Both the position numbers and the translations under genes were made by a program. A stretch of 55,930 nt of DNA from Rhizaria sp. SCN 62-66 (Eukaryota > Rhizaria, unplaced). The stretch covers positions 1-55,930 of the forward strand of contig MEDY01000248.1 of assembly GCA_001724265.1 (NCBI GenBank), in the 5' to 3' direction. A model generated the notes under the pieces. It ran no database searches. It was not told the DNA's origin and was given only the letters and a program-made list of their open reading frames with translations. Shown here piece after piece: positions 31,965 to 44,100 of this stretch (positions are counted from its first letter, which is position 1; each line of letters begins with the position of its first letter).

Positions 31965-34900
31965 ATGCAGGTCGTGACCGTTGAGGGGCTGGATGTAGAG
32001 TTTCCGTTTGAGCCCTACGCGGAGCAGGTTGCGTACATGGCCGCAGTGATCCGCGCGCTGGACGGCAAGACCAACGCGCTGCTCGAGTCGCCCACCGGCA
32101 CCGGCAAAACGCTCTGTCTGCTCTGCGCCACGCTCGCCTGGACGCGCCGCGAGCGCGCGCGGCTTGAGTTTGAGGCCGGCGTTGTCGGCAGCGCTGAGAA
32201 GCTCCGCCAGCGCGCTGGCGCCACCCTCCGCGCTAAACAACAGCTGCAGCAGCAACAGCAACAGCAAGCGGCCGCCTGCAATATGAGTGCCAACGACAGC
32301 CAGAACCTTGACGCCGCCTTCGACATCCTCACAGGCGCTAGCGCCGCTGCGGGCGCGGGCGCCGGCGCGGGCGCTAGCGCCGCTGCGGGCGCGGGCGCCG
32401 GCGCGGGCGCGACGCTGATCACGCAGACGGCGTACGAGACGAAGCGGTCGGTGGCGGCGGACACGACCGTGACGGAGGCGTCGGCGGACAGCTACCTGCC
32501 GCGCATCATCTACTCGTCGCGCACACACTCGCAGCTGGCGCAGGTGATGAAGGAGCTGCGGCGCTGCCGGTTTGCGCCCGCCGTGAACGTGCGCACCCTG
32601 GCGTCGCGGCAGCAGCTGTGCACCAACCCGGCGGTGCGGCCGCTCGACGGCGCCTCGCAGAACACCGTGTGCCGCTCGCTGGTGCGGAACCGGCAGTGCC
32701 CGCAACACCGCAAGACCGAGGCCGTGCTGCTGGACCGGCCCGACTTTATGTCGCGGCAGCTGCTCGACATCGAGGAGCTGGCCGAGGCCGCCGACACGGA
32801 CCGTCTGTGCGGCTACTTCCTCTCGCGGCACGACGTGGCGGCCGCCGAGGTGGTGCTGGTGCCCTACAACTACCTGATCGACCCCACGGTGCGCCAGTCG
32901 ATGGGGCTGGAGGCACTGCTGGCCAACGCCGTGGTGATTGTGGACGAGGCGCACAACATTGAGTCGGTGTGCGAGGACTCGGCGTCGTTCGAGCTCACCC
33001 CCCACGCCATCGCGCTGGCCGTCAACGACGCCGAGGAGGCGGAGCGTCGGCTGCGCGAGCTCACGGAGCGCGCCAAGATGCTCAACGATCCGGCCGTGTA
33101 CGACACGCCCGCGACGGTGCACGTGCGCAGGCAGGCGCGCAAGCTCGCCGTCGTCGAGGTCCAGCACGTGCTGACGCTGCTGCTCGGCCTCCAGGCCGCG
33201 CTGCAGCAGCAGCCCACGGGCTCAAGCAGCAACTGCGGCGGCGACTTCTCGTGGATGGAGCAGTTTGAGATCAAGCAGACCGAGGCCGGGCGCCAGAGCT
33301 CCAACGGCGGCAGCGGCAACTGCGGCAAGACTTACAGCGCCAAGATGCTCGTCCAGCTTTTCCGACGAGTACGTGACAAGAGCGGTGCGAATTCGCTTGA
33401 TTTCTGTTACCAGCTTCAAAAAAATTATTGGGAAAACAAATTTTATCATTTATCATTTATCATTTATTGATCATATATAATATCTCATGATTCAGATTCA
33501 TATTGTATTTTGTATTTTTTTTTTTTTACATTTTTTGTTCAGGTGGCGAATGTGAACCACAACAACTTCGACTCGACGGTGGTGCTGATCGAGTCGATCG
33601 TGTCCTTCCTGATCGCGGACACGGTCAACGCCATCGGCACGGGCGAGTCCCCGGCCGCGGGCGGCGGCCGCACCACGAGCTACCTGCAGCCGGTGGCGGA
33701 TATCATGACGCTGCTGTACAGCACGCCCGCGCAGGAGATGCGCGAGTACGACGCGCTCTACAAGGTGCATCTGCACGACAGCGCCGGCGCGCGCGGGGGC
33801 GCATCTGCCGCGCCCAGCAACAGTGGCAACAAGCAGATGCAGGTGCGCAGCAACGCGAACTTCTTCGGCGACCAGTCCGGCGGCGGCGGGCCCGCGCCCG
33901 TGGCCGCCAGCGGCCTCACGCTGTCGTACTGGTGCTTCTCGTCCTCGGTCGCGATGGCGGCGCTGCGGCGGACCTTCTACCGCTCCATGTTGCTGACCTC
34001 GGGCACGCTGGCGCCGCTGGACGCCTTCGAGCGCGCGCTGGGCGTGCCGTTCGCGCAGAAACTGTCCAACGCGCACGTGGTGAGCCGCGACCAGGTCTTC
34101 GCGGGCGTGCTCGAGACGGGCCCCGCGGGCGCGCGCCTGGTGTCGTCGTTCGAGACGCGCGACAACGAGGAGGTGCGCTCGGACCTGGGCCGCGCGATCG
34201 CGGGCGCCGTGCGGCTCATCCCCGACGGCGTGCTCGTCTTCTTCCCATCGTACCCCGCCATGGAGGCCGCGCTCGTGGCCTGGGCGCGCGAGCCCGGCGC
34301 GCCGCCGCCCGCGCCGCCCTCCCGCACGCTCTACAACGCCGGCCGCGGCGGCGGCGCCAGCGGCGGGGGCAGCAACAGCGGCGGCGTGGCGTGGCGGCTG
34401 GAGCAGGCGTTGCGCCGCGGGCTGGCCTCGGGCGACGGCTCGGTGCTGGCGACCGCGGTCCACGCCGACTCGATCCTGGCGGGCATCCAGCGGTACAAGC
34501 CCGTGGTGGTGGAACCGCGGCAGTCGGCGCAGTTTGCGGCGACGATGCAGCGCTACAAGGAGAGCGTTGAGTCGCGCCGCGGCGCCGTCTTCTTCGGCGT
34601 CTGCCGCGGCAAGGCTTCGGAGGGCTTCGACTTCGCTGACACGGCTGCGCGCGGCGTCATCGTCACGGGCATGCCCTATGCCAGCGCCATGGACCCGCGC
34701 GTGCAGCTCAAGCGCTACACGCTCAACCAGCAATGCGCCGCCGCCGCCTCCTCGCCCCCGGCGCAGCGCGGCGCCGCGCAGCGCGGTAGCGCGATGGGCC
34801 TAGGGCTGATGAGCGGCAAGGAATGGTACGACCTCTCGGCGGCGCGCGCGGTCAACCAGGCCGTGGGGCGCGTGATCCGGCACCGCCGCGACTTCGGCGC

Positions 34901-37436
34901 CGTGCTCTTCTGCGACGCGCGCTTTGCCGGCGCCGACTGGCGCGCGCGCCTGCCTGCGTGGCTCGCGCCCAGCGTGCGCGTCTTCCGCCAGTTCGGCGAG
35001 CTGGGCGCCGCGCTCGGCGCCTTCATGGCGCACGCGCAGGCTACCTACGCGCCCGACGACGCCGCGGCGGCCGCGGCCGCGGCGGCCGTTGCCGCGGGCG
35101 AGGACGCGCTTGCCGCGCGCGAGGCCTTCGTCGCCGCCGCAGTCGCCGCGTCGGCCGCCGCGGACGGGCAGGGGCAGGTACAGAGGCGGCGCAAGGCGCG
35201 GTTTAACTGGGGCGACGGAGGCGACGACGCGGGTGGCGCGGGCGGCGCGGGCGGCGCCGCGGGTGGGATCGAGATTGACGCCGAAGAGGAGGCCGACTAC
35301 GCGGCCTGGGGCGCGCTGGGCGGCGCCGCGGCGGCTGCGGCGGGCGCGCGCGGGCTGCGCGCCGAGGACGCGCGCGCGCTGCTGAGCGAGGCCGGCGCGG
35401 AGCTGCAGGAGAGCGCCGACGCGGCCGAGGCGCAGACGCGCGCGCGGGCGCAGGCCGAGGCCGAGGCGGGGCGCAAAAAGACAGCGCGCTCCGTGAACAT
35501 ATTTGCGGCCAAGAACAACAACAGTAACAGCAGTGGCAGCAGCAGCGCGGACGGCGTTAGCACTGCTGGGTTGAATCGGGCGCAGTCTCAGCCACAGGCG
35601 CAGCCTCAGGGACCGGGACCGAGCAAGCTGGCGGCCCTGCTGGGAGGCAGCAGGAACAGTAATCCGACCGTGAACCTCAATAGCCACAGCAGCAGCGCTG
35701 TCAGCGCTGTCAGCGCTGCGAGCGCGAGTAGCTCGACCGCGGCGTCTGCGAGGGCGAGTAGCGAGAAGAAAGGCACGTTGGAGTCGTTCTTCAGCTCGGC
35801 ATCGTCCTCGTCTTCAAACAAGAGCAGCAGCAACAGCAATTCCAGCAATGGCACCAGCTCCACTCGTTTCACCACTCATACCGGCAGGAATGACGCGCCT
35901 CCCGTGCCGGAGCTGAGCCTCGACGAGACGCGCGCGGCGCTGTCTGTGCTGGTGTCGAGCGTGCGCAGCCTCTGCCCGCTGCGCGCCGTCGAGGCCTTCA
36001 TGCTCGCCTTCCGCGACGCGCGCAACGCCGCCGCCGCCCCCACTGGGAGCAGCAGCGGCAGTGCAGGCGAGGTGGCCATCGTGTACAATCGGATGGTGGA
36101 CGCGCTCATGACGCTGCCGGAGTTCTTTCCTCGCGACAAGAGCGCCGCGACGTGCGGCAGCGTGGGCGCGGGCGGCCGCGAGAGCAGCGAGGGCGTCACC
36201 ATTGGCGGCTTCGGCCCCGCCTACAGCGACCGCAAAGCGCGCGACGCGAGTGCGTCTTCGAGCGCGCGCGCGTTCGACCTGTTGCAGCCGCTGCGGTGCC
36301 GGTCGCAGCTGCTGCTGCGGCTGCTGGCGGTGCTCCCCGCGGGCCACCATCAGACCTTCCGCGCCGCCGTGCGGCGCGCCTTTGCGGCCCGGGCCCAGGC
36401 CGAGGCCGACGCCGAGGCCGACGTCGAGGCCGACGTCGAGGCCAGGGCCGGCGCTTCCGGGGGGCTGGGCCAGGGGACGCTGGGCCGGGGGCTGGGACCG
36501 GTGCTGGAGCTCGAGGAGACGGCACGGCGCGACCTGGCGGAGGTGAGGCGCCGTGATGCTGAGGCTGCGGCCGCGGAGGCTGCTGATGCTGCTGTGAAGG
36601 CTAAGGTCAAGGCTGAGGCGGATGCTCAGACGGAAACCAAGACTCCTGGTAGTGGTGGTGTGAAGACCGAGGCTGCGGACGGAATAGCGGCGAAGGTTAA
36701 GATTGAGGCAAAGTCGGAGGCGAAACGAGTGCAGCAGCAGGAGAGCAAGCAAGAGCAACAGAATTAGCAGCCCCAGCGGCAGCCCAACAGCGAGCTGCGC
36801 CCGTCAATCAACAGCTCCACCACTCACACAACTCCCAGCATCACCGGTGGCGACCCGCGCGTGCTCTTGGCGGACCTGCGCGCGGCGTGCGGCCCCGCCT
36901 TCGCAGACGTGCTGGGCGCGGTCGCGGCGCTCAACACGGCAGCGCAGGCGCTTGCCGCTGTGCGCAGCGCGCTGACCGCCGCCATGGCCAGCGGCGGCGG
37001 CGATGGCGAGGCAGCGGCCGAGGCCGAGGCTGAGGCTGAGGCTGAGGCGGCGGTGGACGCGGCGGCGGGGGCGCTGGCGCGGGCCGTGCGGGCGGGCGCG
37101 GACGCAGCGCGCGCGGCGGCGCTGCTGCAGCAGCTCGTCGCCAAGAACAACGAGGCGCGCGGGGCGTGGGGGCGCCAGGCCGCCGCGATCGAGCAAGAGA
37201 GCCGCGGTCAGAGCCTCGGCCAGAGCATCAGTCAGGATATCGGTCAGAACCGCTGTCAGGGCGCCGGCCATGGCGCGGGCCAGGGCGCGGGTCACGGCGC
37301 CAGTGTGAGCGCGACTGCGAGCGAGGGCGAGAGGCTGGGACAGGTGAAGCGTGGGCTCGAGGGCGCTTCCGCTGACGGCGCTACTGTTGCTGGTGACAGT
37401 GGCATTGGCGCTGTTGGGAAGAGGGCTGCGCCGTGA
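31965..37436 (+). CDS. RTEL1: RTEL1-type Fe-S DNA helicase, with in-frame TAG
   Basis: RTEL1 unwinds D-loops, T-loops and G-quadruplexes, limiting recombination and protecting telomeres. Exons are 31965-33368 and 33543-37436 (donor GTACGT, phase 0), 1765 residues, TGA stop. The start is ATG 31965. Walker A is SPTGTGKT at 42-49. The four Fe-S cysteines are C219, C236, C245 and C282, with spacing close to human RTEL1. The DEAH box is at 327-330. Exon 2 has SYWCFSS, LLTSGTLAPLDAFERALGVP, VFFGVCRGKASEGFDF and motif VI QAVGRVIRHRRDFG. About 1262-1420 resembles the harmonin-like domains of RTEL1. TAG at 36765 (residue 1543) sits in a Gln-rich stretch (QEQQN-TAG-QPQRQPN); beyond it 222 more codons continue with a second helical Ala-rich domain. 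A 36-bp tandem duplication lies at 32334-32405. Confidence 0.93.
32334..32405. repeat. 36-bp perfect tandem duplication in RTEL1
   Basis: Two identical 36-nt units encode Gly/Ala/Ser-rich dodecapeptides between the Walker A region and the Fe-S domain. Confidence 0.9.
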
Positions 37437-38037
37437 AGGACCAGCATGTACTAACGTGGTTGATGATTGAGGTGAGTGTGCGAAAGCCATGTCGTATTTA
37501 TATTTGTTTATCTAGTTCATTGTGTCGATGAATACACTAATTTATTCACATAGTCGCGGAACTGAGAGTTGAACAGCGGCACATGGTCAAACCAATATCC
37601 AATAAGTCTGAAGTCAAGAGATACTGAAGTAGCAATACGTCCGTATCATCGTATTGAACTTATCGTATTTGTCATTATATAATACAAACATGTCTTGTAG
37701 AGTTGCTCAACTAAATTTGGTTTTGTGTTGGGCATGTGTTCCGAAAAAAGGTAGGTTACCATTGATTAGGCCGCTTGTGCGCCGCGGGGCTGGGTGAAGA
37801 CAGCGACAAATGTTGCAATTTCTGTTGCTTTCAGTTGTCAAGCGCACCTTTGCACAACAAACCCCAAACTTATATGAGCAGTCAGGTTTAGAAGAAAGCT
37901 CTACTGACGAGTACTAACGGTATGTATCCACGTTGTTTCCCGACTCAAGCCAAAAGCCTTGAGGACCCGAAAAGTACGCTTGGTCAGCGACGCCCAATTT
38001 TACATTTTTAGAACATCAGCGCACATATTTCAAACTC
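37437..38037. other. Spacer
   Basis: Mixed composition, less AT-rich than most spacers. I see no gene; it may hold upstream sequence of the decayed Crinkler/RHS-type locus. Confidence 0.4.
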
Positions 38038-40481
38038 ATGAGTCTCATGATATTCTGTCTTCGTACTTTTTCTATTTCTTTTGCGACTCGCCTTTGCTCC
38101 GCAGCTGCAGCTGCCACCGTAACAGCTCCTCCCAAGCGCGTTCCTGGTGCTATCAGGAAAGCCGATGATCGCCCCTCCCTCGATAGCGCACTTAAGCGTG
38201 TACGTCTCACTTACCATGGCCACGTCTTTTTCCCCACAACAGTTAAAACACGTTTCTCGTTCATGATGTTTTTCTCTCGTCCTCGTTTAGGTTTGTTTGT
38301 CTCCCTCCAACTCACATTTTCCCCTCTCATTCTCTTTCCATCGCCTCCCATCTCTCCAATCTTTCCCATCAGGAGGACGACGAGGACGGCACTAGGTCCG
38401 GTCAACTTGCAGATGACGAGACCGTTATCCACAAGAACAAGCGCTTCTGCTACGCATCGTCCGACCCTCAACGTCTCAATAACGACGACAGCAACGTGAA
38501 TGCCGAACTCCAGTCTGCTTTGGACAAGGCTAAGACGAAGCTTAAGAACGCTGAGACTGAGCGCGATGCGACTGCTGCTAAGCTTAAGAAAGCTCTTGAC
38601 AAAGAGGATGCGGCTCAGGCCAAGCACAGCGAGGCCTTGGCAAGCGCAAGACCTCCAATAAGAAGTTTCAAGCAGAGTGTAAAGCCAAAGAAAAAGGAAA
38701 AGAAGTAGCTAAGAGCTATAAGGCTGATGCTGATGACGCCTCGATGGAAGCGTACACGGCCCGCAGGGAACACGAGAAGGCAACGATATGCCGGAAGGAC
38801 GCAGACGAGAAGTTGCGTGTGGCTAACGTGAAGCTCGATGTGGCTCAGGCTGAGCTCAATGTCGCACAAGCTACTATCGCCGTGGCCAACGGTGCCGCGA
38901 CTGGCTCTGACGACTTGACTCTGGCTGATGCGTACTTCAAGGAGGCTGTCTTGAGCTTGCTAAGGAGCATCTCTACGACGCGTCCGTCGTGGTGCTCGAC
39001 GCCCTTAAGAAGATCACGCAGGTTGAGTCTTGCCGTTCGTCCGGACGAAAGGTCAATCAGGCTTAGCTGAGCTCAGCCCAGGCTGTGCATGCGGCAGCTA
39101 AGACTGGGCAAATGAAAGCTAAGATACAGCTTAAGACGGCTGAAGAAGAGTTGAGGGCGGTGCTACATGTTCTTCGTCGTACGCCTTTAAATTTCTCTAA
39201 AGCACAATATTTTCAATATTTTTAAAAAGCAAACGCGTTTGTCATAGCATTAATCATAGTAGCAGCGTGTAGAAATACGTTTCATATGATATATTCCTTT
39301 ATTCTCAGCGTGCAACTGAGATGGAAGTTGTACGGGCATACGATGAGATATTCAACAAAGCTCACGATGCGATGGCATTCGATTCGGCACCCGCGTACTT
39401 CCACACTCTCGACGCGCCTGTCGGTGCATTCTTCCCCTTTGGCGGCACTGGTCCTGATGATGCTTCAATTCAGCGTCTACTGCTGCGCAAGACCCACAAT
39501 GGCCTTCACCGAGGTCTTCTGACTCAATTGCAAGCCCGCAAAGTTGGCGACTAGGGCCTCGGGCGCACGTTTGTTGTGCGCTGCCCGCCCGGCGCTGGCA
39601 AGTCTGCGATGTTAAACTTTGTGTGGTACGTCGCGCGCTTCAAGCTCAACATGGACGTAGTCTGTCACTTCCTTGACGATACACTTCACCTGTATCCGTC
39701 AACAGACAACACGTCAACCGACACGGTTGAGCTGTTGGACAAGAAGGACGTCAAGCCATGGCTAACCAAGAAGAACGCGGTGTACCTCTTTGATTCTGGA
39801 GAGGATAACGGTCGGCCCTTGTATGCCCCGGCGAATGAGGCAACCAGCATGATTGCTACATCTCCGTACCTGAAGCACTACAGCAACGTCTGCCCGACAG
39901 TTAGCTGCACCTTTACTAACGACCCTAACGTTGTTCCCCTATGGTATTATGCGTGGAGCTATGAAGAGATTGTAGATGCATTTCCACTGTTGCGCCAGGT
40001 TTACACACTTGACGCAGCTGAGAGCTTGTCCGCCTATGTCAATGGTAACTTCCGGTATGCGTTGCAGCTGGCAAATGGAGACAAGACCGAAGACATGGCT
40101 CGTGAGCTCAAGAAAAAGGCTTTTAACGCTGTTTCCCCGTTACTAATGGGCAAGCTAGACAATGAACAGGAAGACTTGGCCGAGCCACTGTATGATAACT
40201 GCATTACTCGCTCCAACGCGCCAAACTATTCGCACCACATCATGTCTTTCTTGCTTAGTGACGAAGCCAGTCGCCTCACGTGGTCGCCTCAAGAGCGGCT
40301 TACGGCGTACGAGCAAGACAATCGTGCGCACGACGCTGAGGAGATGAAAGAGGATGGGGATTTCCTCTACTTCCGCGAGTGCCGTCTTACTTGGGTAACC
40401 AGGAGCACTCAACACGAGTTTGTTCTGAAGCAGAATCCCATGACTTTTCTGATGGCAAACTTTGCTGGTTGCTTTAACTAA
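38038..40481 (+). pseudogene. Decayed Crinkler/RHS-type P-loop protein gene
   Basis: Crinkler and RHS-related proteins pair variable domains with a P-loop NTPase region and belong to expanded, often mobile families. Exon 1 (38038-38199) and its phase-0 intron 38200-38372 (GTACGT to CATCAG) look intact. A Lys/Ala/Glu coiled coil follows, but its frame shifts near 38640 and again near 38950. The next splice (donor 39176 or 39179 to acceptor 39308) does not keep phase. TAGs interrupt two segments, at 39064 and 39552. From 39309 to 40481 one long frame runs to TAA, with the P-loop PPGAGKS at 39585-39605 and a later acidic Asp-Ser-Gly-Glu stretch. Codons are not GC-biased like the neighbours, so recent transfer or mobile origin is likely. 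Frame breaks could be decay or assembly errors. Confidence 0.65.
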
Positions 40482-41120
40482 CACATGTATCTAGCTCCAA
40501 AACAATTTTTAATATAACTAGCACATAGTAGTGCATTTATGCATGTAATTGCGTGCAGCCAGATCGTGCGAGTAACAACGTTTCATAACGAGATCCGAAA
40601 CTAGTGTCGAGATGACAGAGCATAGAGCGATTGCGAAAGAGAAGCAAATTAAAAACTCCAAGATTCCATTTGCAAACAGCGACTGCTCATGGTGACCGCG
40701 CAAGAATTGATAAAGAAGAGAAGAAGAGAGGAAAATATCAGTTCGTACTAACGTCGTTGTCAGCTTGCACGGTGAAGTGGACTACTGGCAATTGGAGATA
40801 CGTACCGTATGAATATAACTGAGACAACAAATGGCAACAGTTTGGATGAAAGAAAATGATGAGATAATACAAATAATTGAATGAGAACTAACTTTATTGA
40901 AGTTGTTAACGATAATATCACAACATGAGTCCTTCAGGTGTGAGCAGCAAACCAGGCCTAGATTAGTAATTAAGACTTTGTACTTGCACATTAATACCAA
41001 CAGTTCTATAGCTCCGTCCACCATCATCACTACATGTTTTAATTAATTTTCATGGTCATACTAAATTTATCCTAGGACATTCATAAAACTAAATTCTTTA
41101 CCAGTCGAACGTTGCTCGCT
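40482..41120. other. Spacer
   Basis: AT-rich. It separates the decayed locus from the 3' end of the giant minus-strand gene. No gene seen. Confidence 0.5.
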
Positions 41121-44100
41121 TCACTGCTGCTGCTGCGCGTTCTCGTCGCCGGCGGCCTGCGCCATGCGCTCTGCGTGCGCGCGCATACGCTGCAGCAGCG
41201 CGACCATGCCTGCGTTCTCAGCCAGCGCTGCCGCCACCGCGGGGTCTTGGTCCATGCCGTACGCAGCGCCGTGAGCAGTGCCATGCGCGGTGCCGTGCGC
41301 ACTCGCGGGGGAGAGCGCGGGCGACTCGGCGCTGCGATTGGCAGCAGCATCCACAGAGCGAGTGTTGGCGGTGGAGTCAAAGCCGCCGGCCGCGGCGAGG
41401 CGCGCAACCTCGGCAGCCACCGCGGCGGCCTCGGCCCGCTCCGCGACGCTCAGAGGCGCAGCGGCCGACGAGGCGGCCGACGCAGACCTGTCAGACTTGT
41501 CGGCTGCGGCCACGCTGGTGGCGTTGGCGTCGGGCGCGACGGATGCGTCGTCGCTGACGATGCTGATGTCGACGCCGCTGTTGGCCGCGGCCTGGTCGCC
41601 GTAGAGGCCGCTGACGATATCAATGTCGTCGTCGCCTTCGTCCTCGTCGCCGTAGCCGCCACCGTCAGCGCCGTCGTCATCGTCGTCGTAGTCCTCGTCG
41701 TCGTAACTTCCGCCGCCGCCGCCGCCGCCGCTGAGGAGGTCGCTGTTGAGCAGGTCGCTGAGGCCGTTGGCACCGCTGAGGCCGAAGCTGCGCATGAACC
41801 GGCTGATCTACCGCGCCACCGCGTCCCCCTCAGCGCCCACGTCAGCGTCCGCGTCAGCATCAGCGTCAGTGGCAGCATCAGCAACCGCATCAGCAGCAGC
41901 AAGAGCAGCGCCCGCGTCGTCATCATCGCGGTCGCCCTCATGGCTCGCGGCGCCCGCGCCGGCCTCGGCCTCGTTGAGCATCTGTTCCAGCAGACCGGTC
42001 TCGACTAGCTCGTGCAGGGTCTCCTGCGGGCGAACGCAGAAAGAAGAAAAGGGGTACAAAAGAAGTGAATTTCGGTGTGCACGGACGAATGCAATTACGA
42101 AACATTATTTTTTATATCACGTGTTAGAACGTACCGGGTCCATGTCGTCCAGCCCCATCTGGGCCAGCAGCGCGCGGATTTGGTCATGGCCTTCATGGCC
42201 CTGGCTCTGGCTGTGGCTGCTGTTGCTGTCGGCGCCGTCCGCGGCGGAAATACGCTGCGCCATCTGCGCTATCTGCGCCATCTGCGCCATCTGCGCCTCC
42301 AGCTGCTCCACCTCGCGCACCATCGCGGCCAGGTGCGCCGCCTGCTCCTCCGCAATTTCCTCCGCGTCTTCGGCGTCGGCATCAGCAGCGTCGGAGGCAA
42401 ACAGAGCAGCGCGCGCTTCGTCAGTGTCGATGTCGGCGTCGGCGTCAACAGTACCGACCTCATCGTTGCCGCTGTCGCCGTTGTCCTCGCCATCGCCGTA
42501 GTAGCCGTCGCCCTCGCCGGCGCCGTCGCCCTCAGCGGCGCCAAACTGCTGCGCAAAGGCGGCGTCCTCGGCCAGCCCCTGCATGTGCTCCATGAGCTGC
42601 TTGAGCTGCGCCAGCTGGCGCTCCTTCTCGGCCAGCTCGCGCACGCGGCCCTGGAAGTCCGCGCGCGCGTCCGCCGGCAGTGTCTCCAGCACGTCCGCGA
42701 TCGTCATGCCTGCGAGAGCGGGATAGTGCAAGTGTGCATGCCAGTGAGTCAGGCGGTGAGAGCATTGTGTGGGTGTGTGAGTCAGTGAGTAAGAGATGAG
42801 TTGTAATATAGACAAACAATTTTGGCGGAAGATTCATGTGATATACAGTTGAAGCAAGGATTTTAGTTAAAATTGAAGTATTCTTTCAGTAGTAATGACG
42901 TACCAGCGGGAAGATTCAGCAGCAGATCGCCGTCGGCGTCCTCCTCGTCATACGCCTCAGTCTTAGCCTCAGCCTCAGCCTCAGCCTCGGCGTCAACAAG
43001 AGCGCCAGCCTTGACGTCGCCAGAGTCGTCGCCAGCGCCGGCGCCGGCCTGGACGATCTCGGCCTCAGTGGCCTGCGCCTGCTCCTCGGCGGCGCGCGCG
43101 GCGGCCTCGACCGAGTCTTTGAGCGCGCCCAGCTCGGCCAATTGGCGCTCCAGTTCGGCCATGTCGCCGCGCTTGCGCTTGAGGTCGGCCAGCTGCGCCA
43201 GCGCCTCCTCGCGCGCGGCCTCAGGCAGCAGCAGCAGCTCCAGCGCGGCCGAGACCGGGATGTCAAACTCGGCCGCAAAGCCAGACAGGAACGCCTCCAT
43301 CTCGCTGTCCGAAGCGTCAGCGTCGACGTCAGCAGCGGTGTCGGTGTTGGCGTCAGGAGCCTCTGCGCTGTCCTGGGCCTGGGCGGCCTTGACGGCATTA
43401 GCGGCGGCGGCAGTGGCGGCAGGGGTCTCGACCTCGATCACAGTCTCAACCTTGTTAGCCTCAGCCTCAGCGTCAGCATCATCGTCAGCCTGGTCCTTGG
43501 CTTCAGCATGAGCCTCAGCCTCAGCCTCAGCGTTGCCAGGGTCCAGCTCGTTCTCCCGCTCCTGCTCGATGGCCTCGAGCGCATCGCGGTGCGCTTGCAG
43601 CTGTGCCTCGCACGCGCGCAGCTCGCCCTGCTTCTGCGCCCAATGCACGCGCACGGCGGCCACGGCCGCGCCCGTCTCGTGCAGCTCGGCCAGCTCAGCG
43701 GGCGACTCGCGCGCCGCCGTGATGATGTCCAGCGCGCTCACGCCCAGCTCGCGCCAGCCCTCCAGCGACAGCGGGCCCAGCAGCCAGGCGGGCAGCTCCA
43801 CCTCCTCCGCAGACGCAGCCTCAGCCTCAGCCTCGGTAGACCGAGCGGTCTCGGCAGACTGAGGCTCGTGATCAGCGGGCTTGGCGCCAGGCTCGGGAGC
43901 AGCGTTTGCGTTGCTGTTGTTGTTATCGGCGGCGGCGGTGGGGGTGTCAGAGTCAAACTGCTCGTTGGAGTAGTCGTACTCGTCACTCTCAGCTCCACCA
44001 GCGCCAGCATTAGCAGCGAATGTCGACTTCGACTTAGACTCCGCGCTGCCATCAACGTCCTGGGCGTCATCCTTGTCGCCGGCGGCGGCAGCCTCGGCGT

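Noticed and set aside
38496-38830. The original frame of the Crinkler/RHS-like coiled coil continued past 38640
   Set aside because: It turns into Arg/Thr/Pro-rich shadow sequence and a TGA, while the shifted frame keeps the coiled-coil composition.
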